A stretch of 64,000 nucleotides of DNA from Achromobacter kerstersii (GTDB lineage Bacteria; Pseudomonadota; Gammaproteobacteria; Burkholderiales; Burkholderiaceae_B). Position 1 is the stretch's first letter. Each line of letters begins with the position of its first letter. The notes beneath the pieces are model-generated. The model was not told the DNA's origin. It searched no databases and saw only the letters and a list, made by a program, of their open reading frames with translations. Positions 1 through 13,565 of the stretch are shown piece by piece. The position numbers were made by a program, and so were the translations under genes. The stretch covers positions 186,001 to 250,000 of the forward strand of contig NZ_CADIJQ010000007.1 of NCBI RefSeq assembly GCF_902859595.1, in the 5' to 3' direction.

Positions 1-497
1 ACGCCCGGCAGGCAGCCGCTGTCGACAGGCGGCGTGTACCAGTGGCCGTCCATGCGCAGGTAAACGTTGCTGCGGCTGCCTTCGCACAGTTCGCCGCGTT
101 CATTCAGATAGAGCAGGTCGAAGATGTGCGGATGCGCGGGCAGCCATTCGATGGTCTTCGTGTACCAGGGGCGATGCGTGGTCTTGTAGCGCAGCAGCGG
201 TTCCGAAGACCGCAGCGCCTCGGGCGCCAGCATCACTTCCTGCACGGCGGGCAGTGGCGGCAGCATGGCCGTCTGGATGTGGCGGCTGCCGTCGCGGGCG
301 ACCAGCAGGCGCAGACGGTGCGGGCCGGGCGTGACCAGGCCCGTGGCGGCGATCATGATGTCGCCTTCCACCGCGCGGCCGCCCCAGACGTAGCCCAGCG
401 CCTTGCATGACGCTTCCAGCCGCGCGAGGTGGCGGGCCAGCAGCGGCACGCGTTGTTCGGCATCGACCAGGATGGTCTCGATCAGTTCGGGTTGCAT
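1..497 (-). CDS. pabC: Aminodeoxychorismate lyase-like class IV aminotransferase (partial)
   Basis: The C-terminal end lies beyond the window, so 165 codons are visible. A PLP-dependent class IV aminotransferase fold is indicated by LNERGELCEGSRSNVYL around residues 135-151, matching the family pattern N-x-x-G-E-x-x-E-G-S-x-S-N that precedes the cofactor pocket. PabC converts 4-amino-4-deoxychorismate to p-aminobenzoate plus pyruvate in cytosolic folate synthesis. The start is the ATG at 495-497, with AGGAGA a few bases upstream. It lies 141 bp after pabB on the same strand, which strongly supports PabC rather than a branched-chain or D-amino-acid aminotransferase. Confidence 0.85.
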   Translation of the reverse strand, partial: MQPELIETILVDAEQRVPLLARHLARLEASCKALGYVWGGRAVEGDIMIAATGLVTPGPHRLRLLVARDGSRHIQTAMLPPLPAVQEVMLAPEALRSSEPLLRYKTTHRPWYTKTIEWLPAHPHIFDLLYLNERGELCEGSRSNVYLRMDGHWYTPPVDSGCLPG

Positions 498-638
498 GGG
501 ACTCTCCTGGGCAATGGGCGGGGTGGGGCGCGCTCTATGCTACTACCGGCGGTGGTGACGTGGCAGGAGTTTGATGGGTTGCGCGTTGGGCATTACCTAT
601 CTGCGTGGATGATTGGCCGCGCGGATCGGCAACACCCT

Positions 639-1775
639 TCAACTCCGCAGGATGCGGGCCTTCCAGTGGCATTCCTGCCATTCTTCCGCCGGGTCGGAAT
701 CGTGGACGATGCCGCCGCCCACGCTGTAGACGCCGTGGCCATTCTGGTCCAGCACCAGCGTGCGGATGGCGACGTTCAATGAAAAATCGCCATTCGGCGC
801 CAGCCAGCCCACGCTGCCGCAGTACAGGCCGCGCGGGGCGGTTTCCATCTGGCGGATGCGGCGCATGGCGGCGACTTTGGGGGCGCCGGTGATCGACCCG
901 CAGGGGAACAGGGCGGTCAGCACGTCTGCCAGCGTGGCGTCGGGGGCCAGCGCCGATACGGTGGACGTCATGGTCCAGACCGTGGGGTAGCGTTCCAGCG
1001 AAAACAGGGCGTCGACCTTGACCGAACCCGGCTCGGCCAGCCGGCCCAGGTCGTTGCGCAGCAGGTCCACGATCATCAGGTTTTCGGCGCGGTTCTTTTC
1101 GCTGGCCAGCAATTCCTGGCCCAGCCGTGCGTCTTCAATCGGGTCGGGGTGGCGCGGTGCGGTGCCTTTCATGGGGCGGGTCGTCAGGCGGGGGCCATCG
1201 CGCCGGACGAAGAGTTCGGGCGAAAACGACAGCACCGTGCGTGCGCCGTCTTGGATGAATGCGCCGTGGGCAACCGGGTTGCGGCTGGCGATGCGCCGGT
1301 AGAGCGTGGCGGCGTCGCCTTGGTATTGCACGTCCAGCGGTTGCGTGAAATTGACCTGGTAGAGCTCGCCGTCGCCGATCAGCCCGCGGATGGCGTCGAT
1401 CTGGCGCACATAAGCGGCTTCGGTCATGCGCGGGGCGGGCAGGCTGATGGCGGACGGCGCGCTGGCAGCGTCCGGCGCATCCCACGGGGTGTCGTCCACC
1501 TTGCGTTCGAAAACCAGCGCGGTCAGCCGGGCGCGGCCGTCGTCTTGCGGCGGCGACCACGGGCCGGCCGGCGCGGGCAGGGTGGCTTCGGGCAACAGCC
1601 ATTCGCCCAGTTCATAGTCCAGCAACAGGGCGACCCAGCGCCCCTGTTGCCGCGCGGCCTCAATGGCCGCCAGCGCGGGGGCGACTTCGCCGGCGGTGCG
1701 CGCTTCGATGCGGGAGCAAAAGCCCTCGAACTTCAGCGCGCGGCCGGCCAGCCGGTCTTCAAAACGACATTCCAT
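639..1775 (-). CDS. pabB: Aminodeoxychorismate synthase component I
   Basis: 378 residues of the chorismate-utilising enzyme family (PabB/TrpE). It aminates chorismate to 4-amino-4-deoxychorismate, using ammonia supplied by a PabA glutaminase that is not in this window. Visible motifs are GELYQVNFTQPL (about 135-147), PMKGTAPR near 203 with the PabB-type active-site lysine (TrpE has Ala there), ENLMIVDLLRNDLGR and PCGSITGAPK. The chain is shorter than E. coli PabB (453) because the N-terminal domain is reduced, which is common in this group. The start lies 5 bp after the uvrA stop, so the two genes are probably co-transcribed and translationally coupled; pabC follows. Confidence 0.93.
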   Translation of the reverse strand: MECRFEDRLAGRALKFEGFCSRIEARTAGEVAPALAAIEAARQQGRWVALLLDYELGEWLLPEATLPAPAGPWSPPQDDGRARLTALVFERKVDDTPWDAPDAASAPSAISLPAPRMTEAAYVRQIDAIRGLIGDGELYQVNFTQPLDVQYQGDAATLYRRIASRNPVAHGAFIQDGARTVLSFSPELFVRRDGPRLTTRPMKGTAPRHPDPIEDARLGQELLASEKNRAENLMIVDLLRNDLGRLAEPGSVKVDALFSLERYPTVWTMTSTVSALAPDATLADVLTALFPCGSITGAPKVAAMRRIRQMETAPRGLYCGSVGWLAPNGDFSLNVAIRTLVLDQNGHGVYSVGGGIVHDSDPAEEWQECHWKARILRS

Positions 1776-1780
1776 GCTTG

Positions 1781-7582
<5,802 letters not shown>

Positions 7583-7663
7583 GGACGGTATCGTAGCCTG
7601 AGGTAGGCGCCTGCCCGAGCGATAACCCTTCGCTGGTTCCAAGCGCGGCGATATGGAATAATT

Positions 7664-7708
7664 GCCTATATTGTGAGGCGCTTGTCCATAATATGGACAA
7701 ATATAGGC
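7664..7708. promoter_or_regulatory. Nested palindromic operator upstream of the IclR gene
   Basis: A perfect 19-bp palindrome, TTGTCCATAATATGGACAA (7682-7700), lies between outer inverted repeats GCCTATATT (7664-7672) and AATATAGGC (7700-7708). It sits in the divergent region between uvrA (start 7582) and the IclR regulator (start 7793). IclR-family proteins bind short AT-centred palindromes as dimers or tetramers, so this is a good candidate for an autoregulatory operator. Binding is inferred. Confidence 0.6.
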
Positions 7709-7792
7709 CGTGCAGCTGTACAAATAAACAGTATCGCAGATTCGTCTGACATTCGTGCTGATTGCCTTACGAAATCGCTGCGGGCATTGTTG

Positions 7793-8608
7793 ATGGCAGA
7801 TTGTCATCATTTGGGGACGTTCTTGTTGGAAACCAAGGTCGCGGGCGCTGCGGCGTTCGCTAAATTCATGACCGTGTTGCAGGCGGTGGCCGATGCGCCC
7901 GAACCGCCCACGGCCGCGCTGCTGGCGCGTACCTGCGGCTATCCACGCCCGACGGTCTACCGCATCGTGGCGGCGCTGGCCGAGCAGGGCATGGTGGCGG
8001 AATCGGGCGGCGTGTACCGCCTGGGCACGCGCCTGATGTCGCTGGCCAGCCGCGCCTGGTCGCAATTTGACCTGCGTGCGGCTCTGGCGCCCGACTTGCA
8101 GGCGCTGCGCGACGCCACCGGCGAAACCGTGCATCTGGCGGTGCCGGCCGGCCACGAAATGATCTATATCGACAAGCTGGAAAGCCCCGGCCCGGTGCGC
8201 ATGGTGTCGCGCGTGGGGTCATCGGTGGCGCTGCATTCCAGCGCGGTCGGCAAGGCCTATTTGGCCGCGCTGGACGACGCCGCCCGCGAACGCCTGCTGC
8301 GCGATTTGCCGCTGCAGGCCCGCATGCCCGGCACCGTCACCAGCCTGCCTGCGCTGCGCACCGTGCTGGACGAGGCGCGCCGCCGCGGCTATGCCATGGA
8401 CAACGAGGAAAATGAAGCCGGCATCGTCTGCTACGGCGTGGCGCTGTGCGACGCGGCTGGCCGGCCGGTGGCGGGCGTCAGCGTCAGCACCTTGCTGTTC
8501 CGGCGGCAAGACGACCCGCAAGCCGCTTATATCGATCCCTTGCTGCGGCTGCGCGACGCCGCCGCAGCCAAACTTGCCGTCCTGCCGGCATCGTCCGGCG
8601 GCGTCTGA
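7793..8608 (+). CDS. IclR-family transcriptional regulator
   Basis: About 271 residues. The N-terminal winged helix-turn-helix covers roughly 20-80 (FAKFMTVLQAVAD ... YPRPTVYRIVAALAEQGMV). The C-terminal IclR effector-binding domain includes VHLAVPAGHEMIYIDKLES and SSAVGKAYLAAL. It precedes aldolase and KDG kinase genes on the same strand, so it probably controls them, with a 2-keto-3-deoxy sugar acid or its precursor as inducer (inference). The start is uncertain: ATG at 7793, or a TTG near 7823 behind GGGGA, would both leave the whole helix-turn-helix intact. Regulators of this type often repress their own operon. Confidence 0.88.
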   Translation: MADCHHLGTFLLETKVAGAAAFAKFMTVLQAVADAPEPPTAALLARTCGYPRPTVYRIVAALAEQGMVAESGGVYRLGTRLMSLASRAWSQFDLRAALAPDLQALRDATGETVHLAVPAGHEMIYIDKLESPGPVRMVSRVGSSVALHSSAVGKAYLAALDDAARERLLRDLPLQARMPGTVTSLPALRTVLDEARRRGYAMDNEENEAGIVCYGVALCDAAGRPVAGVSVSTLLFRRQDDPQAAYIDPLLRLRDAAAAKLAVLPASSGGV

Positions 8609-8630
8609 CCGTTCGCCACAGAGGAATTCC

Positions 8631-9278
8631 ATGACCGCTTCCGCTCCTATCGCCTCAAAGCTTTCCGCCCTGCTGGCCGCCCGGGTCGTGCCCGTGCTGC
8701 GCTATACGGACGCGGCCACCGCCGCCTATGCCGCCGAAGTGGCCGTGGCGGCCGGCTGCACCACCCTGGAACTGACCTGGACGATTCCGGGCGTGACGGA
8801 CCTGGTGCGCGCGCTGCGCGACAAGCACGGCGCCAGCCTGCTGCTGGGCGTGGGCACCGTGCTGGATGAAACCCAGGCGCGCGAGGCCCTGGTGGCGGGC
8901 GCCGATTTCCTGGTGTCGCCCGCCTTGGCCACCGATATCGTCGACATGGCGCACGCCGCCGACGCGCTATGCCTGCTGGGCGCGTTCAGCCCCACCGAAG
9001 TGCTGGCCGCGCGCCGCGCGGGCGTGGACGTAGTGAAGGTGTTCCCCGCCGACACCGGCGGCCCCAAGCATCTGGCCGCGCTGAAATCGGTTTACCCCGA
9101 CACGATCTTCTGCCCCACGGGCGGCATTACGCAAGACAACATGGCGTCGTACTTTGCCGCAGGCGCCGGGCTGGTGGGCATCGGCAGCAACCTCTACGAC
9201 AAGGCCGCCTTCGCCGCGCGCGACACCGCCGCGCTGGTGGCCCAGATCACCCGTACCCGCGAGGCCGCCCATGGCTGA
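8631..9278 (+). CDS. eda: 2-keto-3-deoxy-6-phosphogluconate/galactonate aldolase
   Basis: 215 residues, the usual length of class I KDPG/KDPGal aldolases. The reaction splits 2-keto-3-deoxy-6-phospho sugar acid to pyruvate and glyceraldehyde 3-phosphate. Family features are RVVPVLRY near the start, CTTLELTW with the catalytic Glu, GVGTVLD, GADFLVSPAL, VVKVFPAD with the Schiff-base lysine, and FCPTGGIT. AGAGGAATTCC precedes the ATG. The gene ends 8 bp inside the kinase gene, so the two are translated together. Whether the sugar is gluconate- or galactonate-derived cannot be decided from sequence alone. Confidence 0.9.
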   Translation: MTASAPIASKLSALLAARVVPVLRYTDAATAAYAAEVAVAAGCTTLELTWTIPGVTDLVRALRDKHGASLLLGVGTVLDETQAREALVAGADFLVSPALATDIVDMAHAADALCLLGAFSPTEVLAARRAGVDVVKVFPADTGGPKHLAALKSVYPDTIFCPTGGITQDNMASYFAAGAGLVGIGSNLYDKAAFAARDTAALVAQITRTREAAHG

Positions 9279-10203
9279 CTTCGATATCGTCGCGCTGGGC
9301 GAACCGCTGGTTGAGATGAACCAGACGCACAAGGGCCAGCTGCAATATCTGCAAGGCTTTGGCGGCGACACGTCCAACGCCGTTATCGCCGCGGCCCGGC
9401 AGGGCGCCCGCTGCGCCTACCTGACGCGCGTGGGCAATGACGCCTTTGGCGCCCAGTTCCTGGACTTGTGGGCCTCGGAAGGGGTCGACACCAGCGGCGT
9501 GCAGCGCGATGACGACGCCCACACTGGCCTGTACTTCGTGCAGCACGGCCCCGACGGCCATGCGTTCAGCTACCTGCGCCGCGGTTCCGCCGCCAGCCTG
9601 ATGACGCCGGCTTTGCTGGATAGCGGGCTGATCGAACGCAGCCAGTTCCTGCACGTGTCCGGCATCAGCATGGCGATCAGCACCAGCGCCTGCGATACGG
9701 TGTTTGCCGCCATCGAACGTGCGCATGCGGCTGGCGCCCAGGTCAGCCTGGATTCGAACCTGCGCTTGCGGCTGTGGCCGGTTGACCGGGCGCGCGCCAT
9801 CTTGCGCGAAACCATGCGCGAGGCGGACCTGTTCCTGCCCAGCATGGACGACATGCAGCACCTGACCGGCAACGACGACCCCGAACGCACGCTGGACTGG
9901 ATTCGCGATGGTGGCGCGGCGGGCGTGGTGGTGCTGAAGCTGGGCAAGGACGGTTCCATCATTGACGACGGCAAGACACGCACGCCGGTCGCCGCGTTGC
10001 GCGTGGACGCGGTAGACGCCACGGGGGCGGGCGATTGTTTCGCCGGCAGCCTGCTGGCCCGGCGCTGCCAGGGCGATTCCTGGGAAGACGCGGTGCGCTA
10101 CGCGAATGCGGCGGCGGCGTTGTCCACCTTGGGCTATGGCGCGGTGGACCCGTTGCCGCGCACCGAACAGGTTTTGGCAAGGCTGAAGTCGCTGGCGGAG
10201 TGA
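9271..10203 (+). CDS. kdgK: PfkB-family sugar kinase, probably 2-keto-3-deoxygluconate kinase
   Basis: 310 residues of the ribokinase/PfkB family. GEPLVEMNQ at the start, GGDTSNAVIAAARQG with the substrate-loop glycines, and DATGAGDCFAGSLLA near 250-265 with the catalytic Asp and anion hole are all present. It would phosphorylate 2-keto-3-deoxygluconate at the 6-OH with ATP, making the substrate of the aldolase just upstream. The start ATG overlaps the aldolase end by 8 bp. Kinase family is sure; the substrate rests on the neighbour. Confidence 0.87.
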   Translation: MADFDIVALGEPLVEMNQTHKGQLQYLQGFGGDTSNAVIAAARQGARCAYLTRVGNDAFGAQFLDLWASEGVDTSGVQRDDDAHTGLYFVQHGPDGHAFSYLRRGSAASLMTPALLDSGLIERSQFLHVSGISMAISTSACDTVFAAIERAHAAGAQVSLDSNLRLRLWPVDRARAILRETMREADLFLPSMDDMQHLTGNDDPERTLDWIRDGGAAGVVVLKLGKDGSIIDDGKTRTPVAALRVDAVDATGAGDCFAGSLLARRCQGDSWEDAVRYANAAAALSTLGYGAVDPLPRTEQVLARLKSLAE

Positions 10204-10231
10204 TGGCGGAGTGATGGCGGAGTGATGGCGG
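10201..10231. repeat. 11-bp tandem repeat at the kinase stop codon
   Basis: The unit TGATGGCGGAG occurs twice and then again as a 9-bp partial copy, starting exactly at the TGA stop of the sugar kinase. Each copy carries a TGA, so the repeat may be a slippage duplication with no coding effect. Confidence 0.75.
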
Positions 10232-10296
10232 GCAGGGCGTTGAAAAATTTAGGGACGGATTATTCCCTGCCGATTCGCCGCCCTGATTTCCCGCCA

Positions 10297-10327
10297 TTGG
10301 CGCCACCTGTGAATTTCAGGCTAAAAT
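10297..10327 (+). promoter_or_regulatory. Candidate sigma-70 promoter for the 42-residue basic protein
   Basis: TTGGCG (10297-10302) and TAAAAT (10322-10327) are spaced 19 bp and lie about 80 bp before the small gene. The -10 matches five of six consensus bases; the -35 is weaker and the spacing slightly long. Confidence 0.4.
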
Positions 10328-10408
10328 GCCAAGTTACCCAATTTTTCCGCCAGCCCGACTACCGGTTGTGCGGGATATTTTTTCCGCAAATTCAACAGGA
10401 GAATCAAC

Positions 10409-10537
10409 ATGGCTGAACGCAAACGCGTGCGTCGTAACACCCTGGAACGCCGTTGCCTGGGCAAGGCCTTCAAGCGCTTGTTCGTCAAGTCGCCCAAGGG
10501 TGTTTTCAAGATGCTGGAAAAGATCAAGCGCGTCTAA
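10409..10537 (+). CDS. Small, highly basic 42-residue protein
   Basis: The reading frame MAERKRVRRNTLERR...EKIKRV has 16 Lys/Arg and 3 Glu, a net charge near +13. A strong ribosome site (AACAGGAGAATCAAC) precedes the ATG and a textbook terminator follows the stop, so it is a real single-gene unit missed by length cut-offs. There is no signal peptide or membrane segment. The composition resembles ribosomal or nucleic-acid-binding proteins, but I do not recognise a family. RNA or DNA binding is inference from charge only. Confidence 0.8.
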   Translation: MAERKRVRRNTLERRCLGKAFKRLFVKSPKGVFKMLEKIKRV

Positions 10538-10553
10538 TCAACGCCCTGATCTG

Positions 10554-10594
10554 AAAAATCCCCGCATGGCGCAAGCTGTGCGGGGATTTTTTTT
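10554..10594 (+). terminator. Rho-independent terminator of the small basic protein gene
   Basis: AATCCCCGCA (10557-10566) pairs with TGCGGGGATT (10579-10588) across a 12-base loop and runs into eight T residues. It starts 16 bp after the TAA. Confidence 0.92.
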
Positions 10595-10669
10595 GGGGTG
10601 CACTGAAGCTGGGCGAAGCGCGAAATGGGTGCAGGGCGAAAGGGGCGAAGCGCGATACCCGTCAACCTA

Positions 10670-11644
10670 TCAGACCGCCGGACCCAGCTTCGGCTTGATG
10701 AAATCCATGAACGCCCGCGTCTTCGCCGGCTGGATGCTTGACGGGTAGATCACGTAGATCGAGATCGGGTCCACCGACCAGCCCGGCAATACGCGCCGCA
10801 GTGAATTGCGCTTGATGATCGGGTCCAGCGCCTGGCAATGGGGCATCCGCGTAATGGCCAGGTCCAGCCCGGCCAGCGTGCCCGCAATGCTCATATTGTT
10901 GGCGGCAAGATGGCCGCTGACCGGCACCACTTCATTGACCGACCCGTTGTGCAGCGTCCAGTGCGAATGCGCGTCGTCGATGGTGGTGCGCAGGCATTGA
11001 TGCTGGCTCAGATCGGCGGGCGTCTTCGGTTCGCCGTGGCGTTCCAGATAGCGGTCGGACGCATACAGATAGTTGTCCAGCGACACCAGTTCCTGCACCA
11101 CCGCGCCATCGGGCCGCGTGGCGCCGCCGCCATTGCCATTGCCATTGCCGGCATCCAGCGTGGCCAGCGAAAAGTCTGAATTGCGGCCAAAGCGCAGCAC
11201 TACGTCGAACGGCGTGCCTTGCGCGTCGGACGCCGTCATCATGCTCAGGTCGAATTCGCATTCGACGTCGGGATAACGGTCGGTGAAGTCGTTGATGGTT
11301 TCCGGCAGCAGCCAGATCGCCAGGCTATAGGGCATCGACACCCGCAAATTACCGGATGGGCCGCCGGACAGCGACAGCAATTGTTCATGCGCCAGACGCG
11401 CTTCGTCGATCAGCCCCTGGCAGCGGCGCATGTACGCCGCGCCCGCTTCGGTCAGGTCCAGCCGGCGCGTGTTGCGGTTGATGAGCCGCAGGCCGATGGC
11501 GCGTTCCAGTTCATTGATGCGGCGAGACAGCGTGGACGTGGGCATGTCCAGCGCGCGGGCCGCCATGCTGAAGCTCTTGCGCTTGGCAACCTCGACGAAC
11601 AAGGCGATGTCATTGAGCTGGACAGTTGAAGCTTCCATAGGCAT
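10670..11644 (-). CDS. LysR-family transcriptional regulator
   Basis: 324 residues. The N-terminal helix-turn-helix (about 8-66: LNDIALFVEVAKRKSFSMAA, PTSTLSRRINELE) is typical of the CrgA/DsdC-like LysR branch, and a periplasmic-binding-protein-like effector domain follows. Around residues 165-175 an Asn/Gly run (GNGNGNGGG), encoded by a 6-bp microsatellite, interrupts the effector domain, probably as a surface loop. It is divergent from the glycosyltransferase gene; its target and ligand are unknown. A second Met two codons in is an equally good start. Confidence 0.9.
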   Translation of the reverse strand: MPMEASTVQLNDIALFVEVAKRKSFSMAARALDMPTSTLSRRINELERAIGLRLINRNTRRLDLTEAGAAYMRRCQGLIDEARLAHEQLLSLSGGPSGNLRVSMPYSLAIWLLPETINDFTDRYPDVECEFDLSMMTASDAQGTPFDVVLRFGRNSDFSLATLDAGNGNGNGGGATRPDGAVVQELVSLDNYLYASDRYLERHGEPKTPADLSQHQCLRTTIDDAHSHWTLHNGSVNEVVPVSGHLAANNMSIAGTLAGLDLAITRMPHCQALDPIIKRNSLRRVLPGWSVDPISIYVIYPSSIQPAKTRAFMDFIKPKLGPAV

Positions 11645-11708
11645 TCCGGTTTGGGCCGCACGAGTTTACGCCAGTCCCGCTTGCGGCCCAATGCACAAAC
11701 CCGCGCAA

Positions 11709-11805
11709 TTTCGCCTGAATAATGCACGCGTTGTCAGATTTGATTGCAAATTCGAATGGGATGGCATCGGTTAGTGGGGGCATATCCCCTACACTTCAGG
11801 CGAAA
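11709..11805. promoter_or_regulatory. Perfect 11-bp inverted repeat in the LysR/glycosyltransferase divergent region
   Basis: TTTCGCCTGAA (11709-11719) and its exact complement TTCAGGCGAAA (11795-11805) are 75 bp apart between two divergent starts. A smaller dyad, GGGG-CATAT-CCCC, lies inside. The pair could be two regulator sites on opposite faces or a looping operator; function is inferred. Confidence 0.35.
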
Positions 11806-11861
11806 ACAGATAGACCAAGACCGCAGCGGTGTCACGGAGATCGCAAAGGGGCATAGCAGGC

Positions 11862-12797
11862 ATGACCGATACACCAACGTTTTTCACCGTTCTGACGCCC
11901 ACCTACAACCGGGCAGGCACGCTGCACCGGGTGTATGAATCGCTCTCCCGGCAGACATTCAGGGATTTCGAATGGGTGGTGGTGGACGACGGTTCCACCG
12001 ACAACACACACGAATCCATCCTGGATTGGCAGACGCGCGCCGATTTTCCCATCCGCTATATCTGGCAGAACAACCAGCACAAGAAAACCGCCTTCAACCG
12101 TGGCGTGCGTGAAGCGCAAGGCCAGATGATTGTGGGTCTGGACAGCGACGACGAAATGCCGCCCGATGCGCTGGCCACCTTCAAGGACGCCTGGGACGCC
12201 ATCCCGCCTGCGCGCCGCGATTCCTATGTGGCGATCACGGGCTTGTGCGCGCGCCCTGACGGCAGCATCGTGGGCGACCGCTATCCGCAAGACGTCTTCG
12301 ACAGCACCGCTGTGGACGTGTACTTCCGTTATCGCATCAAGGGCGAAAAATTCGGCTGCATGCGCACCGACATCCTCAGGAAATATCCCTTTCCCGAAGA
12401 CGTGGCGGGCTTCGTGCCGGAAAGCCTGGTGTGGTGGGCGATTGCACGCGCGGGCTATCTCAGCCGTTTCATCAACCGCGTCGTGCGCACCTACCACGAC
12501 ACGCCGGGCGGCCTGAGCCAAGGCGCCGTGTCCGTGTCCAACAACGCGCAGGGCCTGTACCTGCTGGCGTGGGACATGCTGCAACATCACCTGGAATTCT
12601 TCCGCTTCCGGCCGCGCGAATTCATCATGGCGGCGGCGCGCTATACGCGCTTCCGCCTGCACCTGAAGCACTCCGGCGTCCCGACCGCCGTGCAGGCCTA
12701 CAAGCTGACGAACCCCGTCGCGACCTTCATGGTGGCGGCGATGTGGCCCGTCGGCTATGCGCTATACCGCCGAGACCGGCGGCGCGGGGTGGCCTGA
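11862..12797 (+). CDS. Family 2 glycosyltransferase
   Basis: 311 residues with a GT-A fold. [14 protein letters not shown] opens the nucleotide-binding half, [11 protein letters not shown] follows, and GLDSDDEMP contains the DXD-like metal site for the sugar nucleotide. The C-terminal region (about 285-305) has one hydrophobic stretch, so membrane association is possible. Such enzymes add sugars to lipopolysaccharide, glycan or lipid acceptors; no other polysaccharide gene lies nearby, so the acceptor is unknown. The ATG at 11862 was preferred over a GTG at 11829 because homology begins there. The 3' end overlaps livF convergently by 36 bp. Confidence 0.85.
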   Translation: MTDTPTFFTVLTPTYNRAGTLHRVYESLSRQTFRDFEWVVVDDGSTDNTHESILDWQTRADFPIRYIWQNNQHKKTAFNRGVREAQGQMIVGLDSDDEMPPDALATFKDAWDAIPPARRDSYVAITGLCARPDGSIVGDRYPQDVFDSTAVDVYFRYRIKGEKFGCMRTDILRKYPFPEDVAGFVPESLVWWAIARAGYLSRFINRVVRTYHDTPGGLSQGAVSVSNNAQGLYLLAWDMLQHHLEFFRFRPREFIMAAARYTRFRLHLKHSGVPTAVQAYKLTNPVATFMVAAMWPVGYALYRRDRRRGVA

Positions 12798-13565
12798 GCC
12801 GCCGTGGCTGGCGGCGCTGCCTGATCCGCCTTGGGCCGCGCCGTGGCCTAGGCCCAGGTACACCTCGACCACGCGCGGGTCCACGGCGACTTCCGCCGCC
12901 GGGCCTTCCAGCGTGACGGCGCCCGTCTCCAGCACATAGGCGTAGTCGGCCACTTGCAGTGCGGCGCGGGCGTTTTGTTCGATCAGCAAAATGGACACGC
13001 CCATCTCGCGCAGCCGCGCCACAATGCGAAACACTTCGCGTACGATGCGCGGCGCGAGGCCCAGGCTGGGTTCATCGAGCATCAGCAGCCGGGGTTTGGC
13101 CATCAGCGCGCGGCCCACGGCCAGCATCTGGCGTTCACCGCCCGACAGGGTGCCGGCCAACTGGGCATGGCGTTCCTTCAAGCGCGGGAACAGCTCATAG
13201 ACCTCTGCCAGCGTCTTGTCCTGATCGCGCAGGCCGCAACGGAAGCGGTGGAACGCGCCCAGCATCAGGTTGTCTTGCACCGTCATCTCGGCAAAGAGTT
13301 CGCGTTTCTCCGGCACCAGATTCATGCCGGCCGCCACCATTTCTTCGATCTCGGCATGTTCTTGCGCCTTGCCGCCGAACGTGATGTGGCCCGTTGACGG
13401 CAGCACACCCATGATGGCGGACAGCAAGGTGGTCTTGCCCGCGCCGTTCGGGCCGATCACGGTCACGATCTGGCCTTCGCCCACCGTCAGGCTCACGCCC
13501 GACACGGCTTCCACCTTGTCGTAGGCCACGCGCAGGCCGCGCACTTCCAGCAGGTTCGTGCTCAT
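12762..13565 (-). CDS. livF: Branched-chain-type amino acid ABC transporter ATPase LivF
   Basis: 267 residues; Walker [10 protein letters not shown] (about 38-46), Q-loop region, signature [15 protein letters not shown], Walker [12 protein letters not shown] and the H-loop replaced by LIEQNARAA as is normal in LivF. It powers solute uptake at the inner membrane with the fused LivMG, LivH and the binding protein upstream. The last 25 or so residues are a Gly/Ser/Pro-rich tail absent from E. coli LivF. The start overlaps the livMG stop by 4 bp (ATGA). In this setting the likely cargo is the aromatic or acidic substrate of the adjoining pathway rather than leucine (inference). Confidence 0.93.
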   Translation of the reverse strand: MSTNLLEVRGLRVAYDKVEAVSGVSLTVGEGQIVTVIGPNGAGKTTLLSAIMGVLPSTGHITFGGKAQEHAEIEEMVAAGMNLVPEKRELFAEMTVQDNLMLGAFHRFRCGLRDQDKTLAEVYELFPRLKERHAQLAGTLSGGERQMLAVGRALMAKPRLLMLDEPSLGLAPRIVREVFRIVARLREMGVSILLIEQNARAALQVADYAYVLETGAVTLEGPAAEVAVDPRVVEVYLGLGHGAAQGGSGSAASHGGSGHPAPPVSAV

